Assembly: GCF_001598335.1 (NCBI RefSeq)
Contig: NZ_BCYT01000001.1
Location: 62,001-126,000, forward strand
Reading direction: 5' to 3'
DNA length: 64,000 nucleotides
DNA from: Sphingobium abikonense NBRC 16140
GTDB taxonomy: Bacteria > Pseudomonadota > Alphaproteobacteria > Sphingomonadales > Sphingomonadaceae
The first letter of the stretch is position 1. Every line of letters starts with the position of its first letter. Both the position numbers and the translations under genes were made by a program. Below, one piece after another: positions 44,408 to 54,169 of this stretch. The notes under the pieces are model-generated. The model saw only the letters and a program-made list of their open reading frames with translations, ran no database searches and was not told the DNA's origin.

Positions 44408-45796
44408 ATGATCAGGCTGTTCAAACATTATGTGCCGCATGCGGTACTGTTGCTGGGGCTGCTGGATTTCCTGCTGCTGATCGGCGCGGCCGAAGCCGGA
44501 TGGGTGCTGCGCGCGCACCAGATCGGCATGGACGTGGAGCCGATGGCGTCGCGCATAGCGCCGCTGCTGAGTTTCGCCTTCTCCATCCAGACCGCGATGA
44601 TCGCGGTGGGCGTCTATGGCCCCGAATCGCTCCAGTCGATCCGCTTTGCGCTGGCGCGGCTGCTGGTGGCGGTATCGCTGGGGGTTATTTTCCTCTCCGT
44701 CCTCTATTTTCTGATGCCATCCATCACGCTGTGGCGCTCCAATTCGCTATACGCGATGGGGCTTGCGGTCGCGGTGCTGCTGGTGATCCGGCTGCTGCTA
44801 GGGTCTATGCTGGGTGGCGAGGCATTCAAGCGCCGGCTGGTCGTGCTGGGGGCAGGAAACCGTGCCAACCGCATCCGGGAATTGGAGCGTCGCCGCGGTT
44901 CTGGCTTTCTGGTGGTCGGCTATATTGCAATGAACGATGGCGAACAGGTTATCGCCGAAGCCATCAACCGGAACGCTGTCTATAATCTGGCCGATTTCGT
45001 CGTGCGCCTGAATGCGAGCGAAGTGGTACTGGCGCTGGAGGAGCGGCGGAACGCCATTCCCATGACGGACCTGCTGCGCATCAAGACGACGGGCGTGCAC
45101 GTCAACGATCTGTCGAGCTTTCTGGAGCGGGAAACCGGTCGCGTCGACCTTGCCAGCGTCAATCCGAGCTGGCTGATCTTTTCCGACGGCTTTTCAGCGG
45201 GACGCAGGCTGTCCAGCATCGCTAAGCGCATTTTCGATATCGTTGCCAGCCTGATCCTGCTGATCCTCACCGGACCGATCATTTTGCTGGGCGCACTGCT
45301 GGTGAAGCTGGATAGCAAGGGGCCGGCCTTTTATCGCCAGCAACGTGTGGGCCTCTATGGCCAGGAATTCTGGATCGTGAAGCTGCGCACCATGCGGCAG
45401 GATGCAGAAGTGGCGGGCCAAGCGGTCTGGGCGGAAAAGGACGACCCGCGCATCACGCGCCTTGGCTATTGGCTCCGCAAGCTGCGCATCGACGAACTGC
45501 CGCAGACATGGACGGTCCTGAAGGGCGAGATGAGCTTTGTCGGCCCGCGTCCCGAACGCCGCCAGTTTGTCGAGGATCTGGAGCAGCATCTGCGCTATTA
45601 TGCCGAACGGCATATGGTGAAGCCGGGCATTACCGGCTGGGCGCAGATCAACTATCCCTATGGCGCGTCGATTGAGGATTCCCGGCACAAGCTGGAATAT
45701 GATCTTTATTATGCCAAAAATTACACGCCGTTCCTCGATCTGCTGATCCTGTTGCAGACCGTGCGCGTCGTGCTCTGGCCTGACGGCGCGCGCTGA
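44408..45796 (+). CDS. PEP-CTERM-associated sugar transferase (EpsB/WbaP-like)
   Basis: 462 residues: four or five N-terminal membrane helices, a central Rossmann-like domain (LVVLGAGNRANRIRELERRR), one more helix, then the bacterial sugar transferase domain (KRIFDIVASLILLILTGPII, KLRTMRQDAE, LRKLRIDELPQTWTVLKGEM, SFVGPRPERR). Transfers a sugar-1-phosphate to undecaprenyl phosphate as the first step of exopolysaccharide synthesis. Closely followed by prsK, prsR and prsT, as in PEP-CTERM/exosortase gene sets. Confidence 0.9.
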   Translation: MIRLFKHYVPHAVLLLGLLDFLLLIGAAEAGWVLRAHQIGMDVEPMASRIAPLLSFAFSIQTAMIAVGVYGPESLQSIRFALARLLVAVSLGVIFLSVLYFLMPSITLWRSNSLYAMGLAVAVLLVIRLLLGSMLGGEAFKRRLVVLGAGNRANRIRELERRRGSGFLVVGYIAMNDGEQVIAEAINRNAVYNLADFVVRLNASEVVLALEERRNAIPMTDLLRIKTTGVHVNDLSSFLERETGRVDLASVNPSWLIFSDGFSAGRRLSSIAKRIFDIVASLILLILTGPIILLGALLVKLDSKGPAFYRQQRVGLYGQEFWIVKLRTMRQDAEVAGQAVWAEKDDPRITRLGYWLRKLRIDELPQTWTVLKGEMSFVGPRPERRQFVEDLEQHLRYYAERHMVKPGITGWAQINYPYGASIEDSRHKLEYDLYYAKNYTPFLDLLILLQTVRVVLWPDGAR

Positions 45797-45805
45797 CGGC
45801 CGGCG

Positions 45806-47875
45806 ATGCCTGTCTTTCTGCAAATCGTCGGGGATTGGGGCCACGCGCTGGCGGCTACCTTGTTTGCGGCGCTTGGCATCTGGCTGTTGCGTCGTCGGGA
45901 TGGTTCGACGGACTTGCGATGCCTGGCGGCGGCCATGCTGCTGACATCGGGCTGGGCGCTCTATATTTCTTTCGGCAGCGTCGCCAAGCCGCTCTCCGGC
46001 CTTGGCGAAAATATCCGCAATGCAAGCTGGCTGCTGGCGATGTTCGTCCTGCTGCGGCGGGCCTGGGCTGGACGGCAGGGGCCAAAGGGCGGGGTCGTTG
46101 CCGTCTATGCGGCCGTTGCGGGCCTGATCCTGCTCCAGACCGTGACCGATCTGTCCTGGCGTCAGTTTTCGCTGTCCGGTGATGTGCAGGATGCGCTGAT
46201 CGCAACCACTTTGGTGCTGCGGATGATGACGGCGATCGGTAGTCTGCTCTTGCTGCACCAGTTATACAGCGTTTGCCCGGTTGAGGAGCGCAGCGGCTTG
46301 GCGCCGTTGCTGGGCGCTTTGGCGGCGATGTGGGGCTATGATTTTGCGTTATACCTGATCGGTTATGTCGCGCCGCAACGCGCCGCATCGCTGTTTGCGT
46401 TGCGAGGATTGCTGATGGCGGTGGTGGCCGCTTTCGTCGCGATTGGCGTACGCCGGGACCTGAGCGGACGCGTGCAATTGTCGCGCGCGCTGACGATGCA
46501 GTCGCTGTCGGTCTTCGCCATTGGACTCTATGTCGTGCTGATTGCGGCCGTCGCCATACTGATCGAGATGATTGCCGGCCCCTACGCACGGCTTGTCGAA
46601 ATCGGCGCTGTGTTCTTCACCGCCGTCACGGCGCTCGTGTTGCTGCCGTCCCCTCGGTTGCAGGCGGTCTGGCGCGTGCAGGTCGCCAAGCATTTTTTCC
46701 AGCATCGCTATGATTACCGCACCGAATGGATGCGCTTTGGCGAAACCATCGGCAGGTCGGGCGATGCGTCCGCGCCGCTGGGCCAGCGCGTCGCAAAAGC
46801 GGTGGCGGATATCACCCAGTCGCCCGCCGCCATCCTGCTCCTGCGCGATGAAGAGGGATCGCTCAGTGTCGAAACCCACTGGAACTGGCCAAACCTTGCC
46901 ATGGATGCAGCCCCGATCCCGGCCGAAATGACCGCCCGGCTTGAGCAGGGGCATATTATCGATCTGGGCCGAGAGGGGGAGTCGGCGGTCTCGCCACGAT
47001 GGCTGGCGCAGGACCGGCAGGTCTGGGCCATGGCGCCGCTCATCCATTATGGCCGGCTGATCGGCGCGATCCTGCTGGCACGTCCACCGGTCGACCGACG
47101 ACTGGACTGGGAAGACCTGGACATGCTGCGCGCGGCGGGCAGGCAGGCGGCCAGCCATATCAGCGAGGCGCAAGGCCAGCAGGCGCTGGCCGATGCCCAG
47201 CGGTTCGATGAATTCAACCGGCGCTTTGCCTTCATCTTGCATGACGTCAAGAATCTGGTCAGCCAATTGTCGCTGTTGACCCACAATGCAGAACGCCATG
47301 CCGATAACCCCGATTTTCGGGCGGACATGATCCTGACCCTGAAAGAATCGGTCGGTCGGATGAACGCCATGCTGGGCCGCCTGTCCCAGCATCACAAGGC
47401 TGCGGCGCAGGAGGCGCGTGCGTTCGGGTTGCAACCGCTTCTGGTCCGGATCGCCGCAATGCGATCACGCCACCATGCCGTCCGGATAGAGGGAACGGCT
47501 CCCGACATCATGGCCGATCCGGTTCGAACCGAACAGGTCATCCTTCACCTGGTCCAGAACGCCATTGATGCCAGCCCCGCCGACAGGCCGGTCGTCATCC
47601 GCCTGGGGCGTCAGGACGACATGGCAAGGATAGACATTATCGACCAGGGATCGGGCATGAGCGCGGAATATATCCGCCGCGAATTGTTCAAGCCCTTTGC
47701 ATCCAGCAAGGCCGGAGGCTTTGGCCTCGGCGCGTTTGAGGCGCGCGCTTTGGCGCAGGCCATGGGCGGCAGGATCATGGTGGAAAGCCAGGCTGGCGTA
47801 GGCAGCCGGTTCACCATCTTCCTCCCGCTGGCGTCGGCAGGCGACAGGCCGGCGCATGGCGAGCAGGCGGCGTGA
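45806..47875 (+). CDS. prsK: PEP-CTERM system histidine kinase PrsK
   Basis: 689 residues: about eight membrane helices (to about residue 290), a GAF domain (about 320-460, AAILLLRDEEGSLSVETHWN), an H-box FILHDVKNLVSQLSLLTHNA, and an intact ATPase domain (ILHLVQNAIDASP, DIIDQGSGMS, FASSKAGGFGLGAFE). This is the PrsK organisation. Its stop shares one base with the start of prsR. Ten bases after the sugar transferase. Input signal unknown. Confidence 0.9.
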   Translation: MPVFLQIVGDWGHALAATLFAALGIWLLRRRDGSTDLRCLAAAMLLTSGWALYISFGSVAKPLSGLGENIRNASWLLAMFVLLRRAWAGRQGPKGGVVAVYAAVAGLILLQTVTDLSWRQFSLSGDVQDALIATTLVLRMMTAIGSLLLLHQLYSVCPVEERSGLAPLLGALAAMWGYDFALYLIGYVAPQRAASLFALRGLLMAVVAAFVAIGVRRDLSGRVQLSRALTMQSLSVFAIGLYVVLIAAVAILIEMIAGPYARLVEIGAVFFTAVTALVLLPSPRLQAVWRVQVAKHFFQHRYDYRTEWMRFGETIGRSGDASAPLGQRVAKAVADITQSPAAILLLRDEEGSLSVETHWNWPNLAMDAAPIPAEMTARLEQGHIIDLGREGESAVSPRWLAQDRQVWAMAPLIHYGRLIGAILLARPPVDRRLDWEDLDMLRAAGRQAASHISEAQGQQALADAQRFDEFNRRFAFILHDVKNLVSQLSLLTHNAERHADNPDFRADMILTLKESVGRMNAMLGRLSQHHKAAAQEARAFGLQPLLVRIAAMRSRHHAVRIEGTAPDIMADPVRTEQVILHLVQNAIDASPADRPVVIRLGRQDDMARIDIIDQGSGMSAEYIRRELFKPFASSKAGGFGLGAFEARALAQAMGGRIMVESQAGVGSRFTIFLPLASAGDRPAHGEQAA

Positions 47876-49227
47876 TGAGCGACACACGGCCCAAATTGCT
47901 GATCGTCGAGGATGATCCCGGGCTGCAACGGCAGCTGCGATGGGCCTATGACGCCTATCATGTGTTCATCGCCGGCGATCGGGAGGAAGCGATCGACCTG
48001 CTGCGCGCCGAAACGCCCGATGTCGTGACGCTGGACTTGGGATTGCCGCCCGATCCTGATGGCACCAGCGAGGGATTTGCGACGCTGGCCGATATGCTGC
48101 GCATCAAGCCGGATACCAAGATCATCGTCGCTTCGGGCCATGGCGAGCGGGAAAGCGCGCTGGAGGCGATCGCGGGCGGCGCTTATGATTTCTATCAAAA
48201 GCCGGTCGATATCCATGAGTTGGGATTGATCGTCAGACGCGCCTTTCATGTCCATGCGCTGGAGCGCGACAATGCGCGACTGGTGGAGGCCGCGACGCGC
48301 GACAAGCAGGTGCTGGGCCAGGTCATCACGGCGGCGCCCGAAATGATCAGGGTCGCGCGGACGATCGAACGGGTCGCCCCGACCGATGTCTTCGTGCTGC
48401 TGTCGGGCGGCAGCGGAACCGGCAAGGGATTGCTGGCGCAGGCGCTGCACGATGCGAGCCAGCGTCGCGATGGTCCGTTCGTCACCGTCAACTGCGCGGC
48501 GTTGTCCTCTGCGACGCTGGCGGCGGAGCTGTTTGGCGATATCCGGTCGGATGGACGGCCTGCTGGCGGCAGGATCGGCGCTGCACGTGGCGGCACGCTG
48601 TTCCTCGATGAGGTCGGTGACATGGACTTGTCGCTTCAGGCGCAGCTGCTGTTGTTCCTGCAACAGCGGCACGAGGATGATGCAGGGGACAGAGGCGCGA
48701 AGGGCATGGATACACGCATATTGTGTGCCAGCCACCGCGACCTTGACGCCATGACGGCGGCCGGGACGTTCCGCGAAGACCTTTACTATCGCCTTGCCGA
48801 AGTCGTGGTGCGCCTACCTGGACTTAAGGACCGGCCGGGCGATGCCGCGCTTCTGGCGCGCCATTTCCTCAATCGCTTCGCCGACGATCTCAATCCGCAG
48901 GTCAAGGGGCTGGCGCCCGATGCGCTTGCGGCGCTGGATGCATGGTCCTGGCCTGGCAATGTGCGGGAACTGGAAAACAGGATGAAGCGCGCCATGATCC
49001 TGGCCGAAGGCAAATTCATCACCGCCGCCGATCTTGATCTGGACCAGGAAACGCAAGGCGGCGCGGACGTCATCAACCTGAAGCTGGCGCGTGAAATGGC
49101 CGACCGGCGCGCCATCCGTCATGCGATGGCTCGCACGGACGGCAACATATCGGGTGCGGCCCGGATGCTGGGGATCAGCCGGCCGACGCTCTATGACTTG
49201 CTCAAACACTATCATATGCAGGGCTGA
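47875..49227 (+). CDS. prsR: PEP-CTERM response regulator PrsR, lacking GAFTGA
   Basis: 450 residues: receiver (EDD, Asp54 in VTLDLGLPP, Lys in FYQKPVD), AAA+ domain with Walker A GGSGTGKG and Walker B GGTLFLDEVGDMD, and a Fis-type HTH (GNISGAARMLGISRPTLYDL). The sigma-54-binding GAFTGA loop is replaced by DIRSDGRPAGGR between ELFG and the Walker B, so sigma-54 activation is doubtful; related proteins without the loop act with sigma-70. ATG at 47875 overlaps the prsK stop. Confidence 0.88.
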   Translation: MSDTRPKLLIVEDDPGLQRQLRWAYDAYHVFIAGDREEAIDLLRAETPDVVTLDLGLPPDPDGTSEGFATLADMLRIKPDTKIIVASGHGERESALEAIAGGAYDFYQKPVDIHELGLIVRRAFHVHALERDNARLVEAATRDKQVLGQVITAAPEMIRVARTIERVAPTDVFVLLSGGSGTGKGLLAQALHDASQRRDGPFVTVNCAALSSATLAAELFGDIRSDGRPAGGRIGAARGGTLFLDEVGDMDLSLQAQLLLFLQQRHEDDAGDRGAKGMDTRILCASHRDLDAMTAAGTFREDLYYRLAEVVVRLPGLKDRPGDAALLARHFLNRFADDLNPQVKGLAPDALAALDAWSWPGNVRELENRMKRAMILAEGKFITAADLDLDQETQGGADVINLKLAREMADRRAIRHAMARTDGNISGAARMLGISRPTLYDLLKHYHMQG

Positions 49228-49230
49228 CTG

Positions 49231-51255
49231 ATGCGCCGTTCCCGCCTTTTCCTGATCATTGGTTTGATCGCCGCGCTGATGGCGCTGGCGGGATTGTGGC
49301 AATGGCGCGCGCATGAACGGGACGGCAGTGCCGCGTTGGCGCGCGGTCTGGCGGCGCTTGACCGGGGCGATGCGCGCACGGCGCGGGTTGAACTGATGAA
49401 CGCGATCAAGGGCAATCCGCGCTCGGCCGTTGCCCGCGCGGCGCAGGCGCGAGCGCTCGCCGATCTGGGCGATGGGGCCGGGGCGCAGGCCGAAGTGGAG
49501 CGCGCCCGGTCGCTGGGGCAGGCGCCGGCCGCTACGCGCGCGGTTATGGCGCAGGCCCATTTTCTTCAGGGCGATTTTGCCGGCGCCTTGGCCGAAGCGC
49601 ACGCGACCGACCTGCCGGAGGAGCAGGCGCTTGACGCGGCGCATGTCATCGCGCGCGCGGCGCTGGCTGAGGGGGATGTGCGCGGATCGGAAACGGCGCT
49701 CAAGCGAGCGCTGGTGTTGAAGGCGCGCGATTCCGACACCTGGGTCGAGGTGGGCCGCCTGCGCATGGCAACCGGCGATCAGGCCGGGGCCATTGCTGCA
49801 GCCGATCAGGCGGTGGCGCTCGACCCCAAAAGCGTGCTCGCCCTGGGGCTGCGCGCGGAACTCACCCGCACTCAATATGGCCTGGTGGCGGCGCTTCCCT
49901 GGTTTGATCGTGCGATGGCGGTCGATCCTGATTCCGTGCCGGTCCTGGAGCAATATGCCGCCACGCTGGCGGATGCGGGCCAGGCATCGCGCATGCTGGC
50001 GATGACGCGCCGCATCCTGGCGCTCGATCCTGGCAACGCGCGCGCCTGGATGATGCAGGCGGTCATGGCGGCGCGGGCCGGTCAGGACGATCTGGCGCGC
50101 AGGCTTTTGGAGCGTACCGGCGGTCGGCTGGACGGGGAACCAGCGACGCAGCTGCTGCGCGGCATTCTGCATCTTCAGGACGGCAATCCCCTGCTGGCGG
50201 CGCAGACATTGGCGCCCTTGGTCGATGCGCAACCCTGGAACCGGCCGGCGCGCATCTTGCTGGGGCGCGCCTACTCGGATAATGGCGACCAGATGTCGGC
50301 CGCCGCCACGCTGGCGCCGATCGTGGCGCAGCAGGATGCGGACCCCTATGTCCTGACTCTTGCCGCCCGCGTGCAGGAAAGCCTCGGCGACCGGGCGATG
50401 GCCAGCGACATGCTGGCGCGGGCCGCCTGGCCCGTGCGGCCGGCGGCGTCGGTTTTCGCAACGTCCTTGCCGAATGGAGCGCCAGCCGATCCGGCGACCG
50501 CACGCGACAATATCCCCTATATTCGCGCGCTCCTGACTGCGGGACGCGATGACGAGGCGCTGGAGCGGGCGCGCCTGTTGAACCGGGCCAACCCCGGCGC
50601 ACCGGCTGCATGGCTGATCCTGGGCGATGTGTTGCAGGCGAACGGGCAGGGCCGGGAATCGGTGCGCGCCTACGAAGCCGGCGCCAATATCCGTTTCGAT
50701 CGCGATGCGGCGCTGCGCCTGGTCAGCGCCCTGCAACAGACCGGCAATGGGCCGCGCGCGGAGCAGGTAGCCCGGCTTTTCTTGCGCCAGCATCCTATGG
50801 ATCACGACATGCTCCGTCTGGCGGCGGGCTTTACGATCGCGCGGGAAGACTGGCGCAGCGCCGAGCGGCTGCTTCAGGCGCTACGCGCGCAGGTCGGCGA
50901 CAATGATGCGCTGTTGATGACCGATCTGGCGCGGGTTTCGTTGGAACAGCGCAAACAGAGTGCCGCCTTGGCCTATGCGCGCCATGGCTATGCGCTGATG
51001 CCCGGCAATCCGGTGACGGCCGACATGCTGGGCTGGGTGCTGATGCGCAGCGACGCAAAGGGGCCGATGGCGGTCGATTTGCTGGAAAAGGCGGTTGCGC
51101 TCGCGCCATCCGTGCCCGTGCTTCAGATGCATCTGGGGCAGGCCTATGCGGCGGCGGGACGCAAAGGAGAAGCGCGACTTGCGCTCAACCGTGCGGCATC
51201 GGTGCGGGATTTCGGCAATCGGCAGGAAGCGCTGGAGGCGCTCAAAGCGTTGTAA
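49231..51255 (+). CDS. prsT: PEP-CTERM system TPR protein PrsT
   Basis: 674 residues: one N-terminal membrane anchor (residues 5-25), then tandem tetratricopeptide repeats along the rest (for instance ADQAVALDPKSVLALGLRAE; ARHGYALMPGNPVTADMLGW). Periplasmic scaffold typical of PrsT, thought to act in export or assembly of the polymer. Starts three bases after prsR. Converges with the GntR gene, 9 bases apart. Confidence 0.87.
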   Translation: MRRSRLFLIIGLIAALMALAGLWQWRAHERDGSAALARGLAALDRGDARTARVELMNAIKGNPRSAVARAAQARALADLGDGAGAQAEVERARSLGQAPAATRAVMAQAHFLQGDFAGALAEAHATDLPEEQALDAAHVIARAALAEGDVRGSETALKRALVLKARDSDTWVEVGRLRMATGDQAGAIAAADQAVALDPKSVLALGLRAELTRTQYGLVAALPWFDRAMAVDPDSVPVLEQYAATLADAGQASRMLAMTRRILALDPGNARAWMMQAVMAARAGQDDLARRLLERTGGRLDGEPATQLLRGILHLQDGNPLLAAQTLAPLVDAQPWNRPARILLGRAYSDNGDQMSAAATLAPIVAQQDADPYVLTLAARVQESLGDRAMASDMLARAAWPVRPAASVFATSLPNGAPADPATARDNIPYIRALLTAGRDDEALERARLLNRANPGAPAAWLILGDVLQANGQGRESVRAYEAGANIRFDRDAALRLVSALQQTGNGPRAEQVARLFLRQHPMDHDMLRLAAGFTIAREDWRSAERLLQALRAQVGDNDALLMTDLARVSLEQRKQSAALAYARHGYALMPGNPVTADMLGWVLMRSDAKGPMAVDLLEKAVALAPSVPVLQMHLGQAYAAAGRKGEARLALNRAASVRDFGNRQEALEALKAL

Positions 51256-51264
51256 AAAAGCGGG

Positions 51265-51609
51265 TCAGGCCTGCGCCAGGTCCATATCCTCGATGCGAAG
51301 ACCCAGCCGGCGCATCTGCGCGGCCACCGGTGGCCAGACCGTTTCCAGAAATCGTTCGCGCTCTGCTTCGCGCAGGCGGCGCGTGGCCCCCGCGGCGACG
51401 AACATGCCGACGCCGCGCTTCACTACCACCAGACCATCATCCTGAAAGCTCTGATACGCCTTGGCGACGGTCAGCGGATTGGCGCCCTGCGCTGAGGCGA
51501 AGGCGCGGACCGACGGCAGCAAGTCACCATCGGCAAATTCCCCATCCAATATGGACGCAGCGATGATCTCCCGCAGGCGGAGATAGACGGGCTTTGAGTC
51601 TTCGGCCAT
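51265..51609 (-). CDS. GntR-family regulator, YtrA type
   Basis: 114 residues: N-terminal winged HTH (YLRLREIIAASILDGEFADG; LLPSVRAFASAQGANPLTVA; VVVKRGVGMFVA) with only a short C-terminal extension, as in the YtrA subgroup. Such regulators usually control a nearby membrane transporter, but none is adjacent here. Target unknown. Confidence 0.85.
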   Translation of the reverse strand: MAEDSKPVYLRLREIIAASILDGEFADGDLLPSVRAFASAQGANPLTVAKAYQSFQDDGLVVVKRGVGMFVAAGATRRLREAERERFLETVWPPVAAQMRRLGLRIEDMDLAQA

Positions 51610-51680
51610 AGTGCTTCACTGCCATAATACAGCTAATGGGGTCAAGTCAGAGACGATGTCTGCATCATGACATTTTGTAA

Positions 51681-52259
51681 TTATCGGTCCCAGGTCGATA
51701 CGATAGCGTCATATTCTGGCCTGGGCCGTTCTTCCAGCGGCTTCGCCGGGGTGCCGATGAAGATGAATCCGGCTATTTTCTCATGGGCTTGCCCGAATGC
51801 GTCGCGCACGTCGCCATTGAAGCTGGGCCAGCCGGTGAGCCATCCGCCGGCATAACCAAGCGCATGGGTGGCGTGGAGCAGGTTCATGATCGCCGCGCCG
51901 GCCGACAATTGCTGTTCCCACACCGGGATTTTGCTGCCGGGCACCGGGGACGACAGAGCGACCACTAATGTCGGCGCCTGATGGGCGAACTGATGCATGG
52001 ATTCGACTTCCAGCCTTCCGGCGTCGGGTTTCTCAGCGCGATAGGCCCGTTCCAGAAGCTCCGCCAGCGCGTGGCGCTTGTCTTGCGGCACGATGACGAA
52101 ACGCCATGGGGCCAGCTTGCCATGGTCGGGCGTGCGCAGCGCCACCTCCAATATCAGTCGCAATTCCGTATCATCCGGCCCCGGCGCAATCAGGTCGCGC
52201 GGCTTACCCGATCGGCGGGTCTGGAGCAGAGAAAGCGGCGTGGAACGGTCATTGAACAT
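51681..52259 (-). CDS. Nitroreductase-family flavoprotein (YdjA-like)
   Basis: 192-residue FMN-dependent oxidoreductase of the small nitroreductase group. LLQTRRSGKPRDL (flavin-phosphate Arg residues), RTPDHGKLAPWRFVIV and GYAGGWLTGW are typical. Reduces nitro or quinone compounds with NAD(P)H. ATG at 52259 has AAGGATGG upstream; 52274 or a GTG at 52301 are alternatives. Divergent from the peptide transporter. Confidence 0.84.
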   Translation of the reverse strand: MFNDRSTPLSLLQTRRSGKPRDLIAPGPDDTELRLILEVALRTPDHGKLAPWRFVIVPQDKRHALAELLERAYRAEKPDAGRLEVESMHQFAHQAPTLVVALSSPVPGSKIPVWEQQLSAGAAIMNLLHATHALGYAGGWLTGWPSFNGDVRDAFGQAHEKIAGFIFIGTPAKPLEERPRPEYDAIVSTWDR

Positions 52260-52378
52260 CGGGCCATCCTTCATGCGGTTGTAATATTGTTCTTCACTCA
52301 CGCAATTCTGCTGCTAGTCTCGCGCGATTGAATTTGGGGAGGCGGGGCCTTCCCTAGAAGATCGGGGAGCACCGCGCC

Positions 52379-54169
52379 ATGGCCATTTCACCCGCCGACC
52401 CGAACCGGGCGGCCCAGGCGGCCGAACATATCAATGACGCCGACGCATCCTGGTTCGGCCATCCACGTCAGCTTGCCAGATTGTTCACCACCGAAATGTG
52501 GGAGCGATTCGGTTTCTACGGTATGCGGGCCTTGCTGGTCCTCTACCTGACGGACCATTTCCTGTTTTCCGACACCAGCGCCAGCGGAACCTATGGCGCC
52601 TATATGTCGCTGGTCTATCTGACCCCGTTCATCGGCGGCTTCATCGCCGACCGGTATCTGGGGTCGAAACGGTCGGTGAAGTTCGGCGCGATCATCATGG
52701 CGATCGGCTATTTCACGCTGTGTTTCGGCGGGGAGGCGGCCAAGCCCTATGCCCTTGTCGATGGCCAGCGATACGAGGTGCAGGTCGCCAAACAGGGCGA
52801 CGCGCGCCAGCAATATCTGATCGACGGTGACGCGCGCCTTGCCATTCGCGGGCATGAGGATGGCTCGGTCGACTTGGTGAACGACGCGGGCGCTGTCGAG
52901 CGCAAGGTCGAAAAGGGTGGCTTTGTCGCGGGCGGCGAACGCAGCCCCTTCTTCACCATGCTGATGTTGATCGCCCTGTCGGCCATCGTCGTCGGCAATG
53001 GCTTCTTCAAACCCAATATCTCGACCATCGTGGGCGAGCTCTACGCGGTCGGCGACCGTCGCCGCGATGCCGGCTTCACCATTTTCTACATGGGCATCAA
53101 TCTGGGCAGCCTGTTTTCGCAGATACTCTGCCCCTGGCTCGCGACGTCGGTCGGCTGGTGGGCGGGCTTCCTGCTCGCGGCGATAGGCATGCTCTGTTCC
53201 TGGGCACTGATCCAGTTCGATGGCGGAAAACTCGGCGGCTATGGCGAACGGCCCGAAGGCGCCAATCCGCGCAAGGACCTGCTGATCTACGCCCTGTCCA
53301 TCGCGGCCATTCCCCTGATGTGGTTCCTGTTCGTCAATGTGATGGACGCCGCGCAGGCACAGGCGGGCGCTGGCATCATCGGTTATCTGATGGCGCTGCC
53401 GATCTTGGGCAAATTGCTGTTCATCACCTTCCTGATCGCCGTGCCCGCCATTCTCATCTGGTCTTGGCGCGCGGGCAGCAAGGTCGAATTTCAGATGATG
53501 CTGGCGGCGATGGTGATGATCGTTTTCAACGTCGTATTCTGGACCCTGTTCGAGCAGGCCGGATCGTCGCTGACGCTGTTTGCCGATCGCAATACCGACC
53601 TGTCGGTCTTCGGCCTGTTCAGCCTGTCGGCTGGCCAGACGCAGTTTTTCAATGCCTTCTTCATCGTCACGCTGGCGCCCCTGTTCAGCATCGGCTGGAA
53701 CGCGCTCGGCCGTCGGGGTCTGGAGCCGTCCATCCCGGTCAAGTTCGCCATCGCGCTGGTGGGCGTAGGCCTCGGCTTCCTAGTCCTCGTCTGGGGCAGC
53801 GCCTTTGCCGGCGCGGATTTCAAGGTGTCGATCTGGTGGCTGGCCTTGCTTTACCTGATCCATTCCATGGCGGAGCTGTGCATTTCGCCGGTCGGCCTGT
53901 CGATGATCACCAAATTGTCGATCGTGCGGATCGTCGGTCTGATGATGGGCGTCTGGTTCATGTCGATTTCCGTCGCCCAATATGTCGGCGGCATGATCGC
54001 GCAGATCGCCAGCGTCGAAACGGTGGGCGGGCAGGTGACGAACCTGGCCGTCAGCCTGCAAACCTATGTGGACGTGTTCCGCACGATCGGCCTTGCGTCG
54101 ATTGGTCTTGGCGTCCTCCTTTTCATCCTCGCATTTCCGATCAAGAGGTGGATGCATGGCGTTCAGTAA
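52379..54169 (+). CDS. POT-family peptide:proton symporter
   Basis: 596 residues with the POT signature FTTEMWERFGFYGMRALLVL (ExxER motif), GGFIADRYLG between helices 2 and 3, and NGFFKPNISTIVG. Imports di- or tripeptides with protons. Between helix 3 and the next helix there is an extra hydrophilic segment of about 70 residues (about 120-190), rich in short beta-like repeats; it is not part of standard POT proteins. Its stop lies 14 bases inside the following amidohydrolase gene, so import and hydrolysis look coupled. Confidence 0.92.
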   Translation: MAISPADPNRAAQAAEHINDADASWFGHPRQLARLFTTEMWERFGFYGMRALLVLYLTDHFLFSDTSASGTYGAYMSLVYLTPFIGGFIADRYLGSKRSVKFGAIIMAIGYFTLCFGGEAAKPYALVDGQRYEVQVAKQGDARQQYLIDGDARLAIRGHEDGSVDLVNDAGAVERKVEKGGFVAGGERSPFFTMLMLIALSAIVVGNGFFKPNISTIVGELYAVGDRRRDAGFTIFYMGINLGSLFSQILCPWLATSVGWWAGFLLAAIGMLCSWALIQFDGGKLGGYGERPEGANPRKDLLIYALSIAAIPLMWFLFVNVMDAAQAQAGAGIIGYLMALPILGKLLFITFLIAVPAILIWSWRAGSKVEFQMMLAAMVMIVFNVVFWTLFEQAGSSLTLFADRNTDLSVFGLFSLSAGQTQFFNAFFIVTLAPLFSIGWNALGRRGLEPSIPVKFAIALVGVGLGFLVLVWGSAFAGADFKVSIWWLALLYLIHSMAELCISPVGLSMITKLSIVRIVGLMMGVWFMSISVAQYVGGMIAQIASVETVGGQVTNLAVSLQTYVDVFRTIGLASIGLGVLLFILAFPIKRWMHGVQ

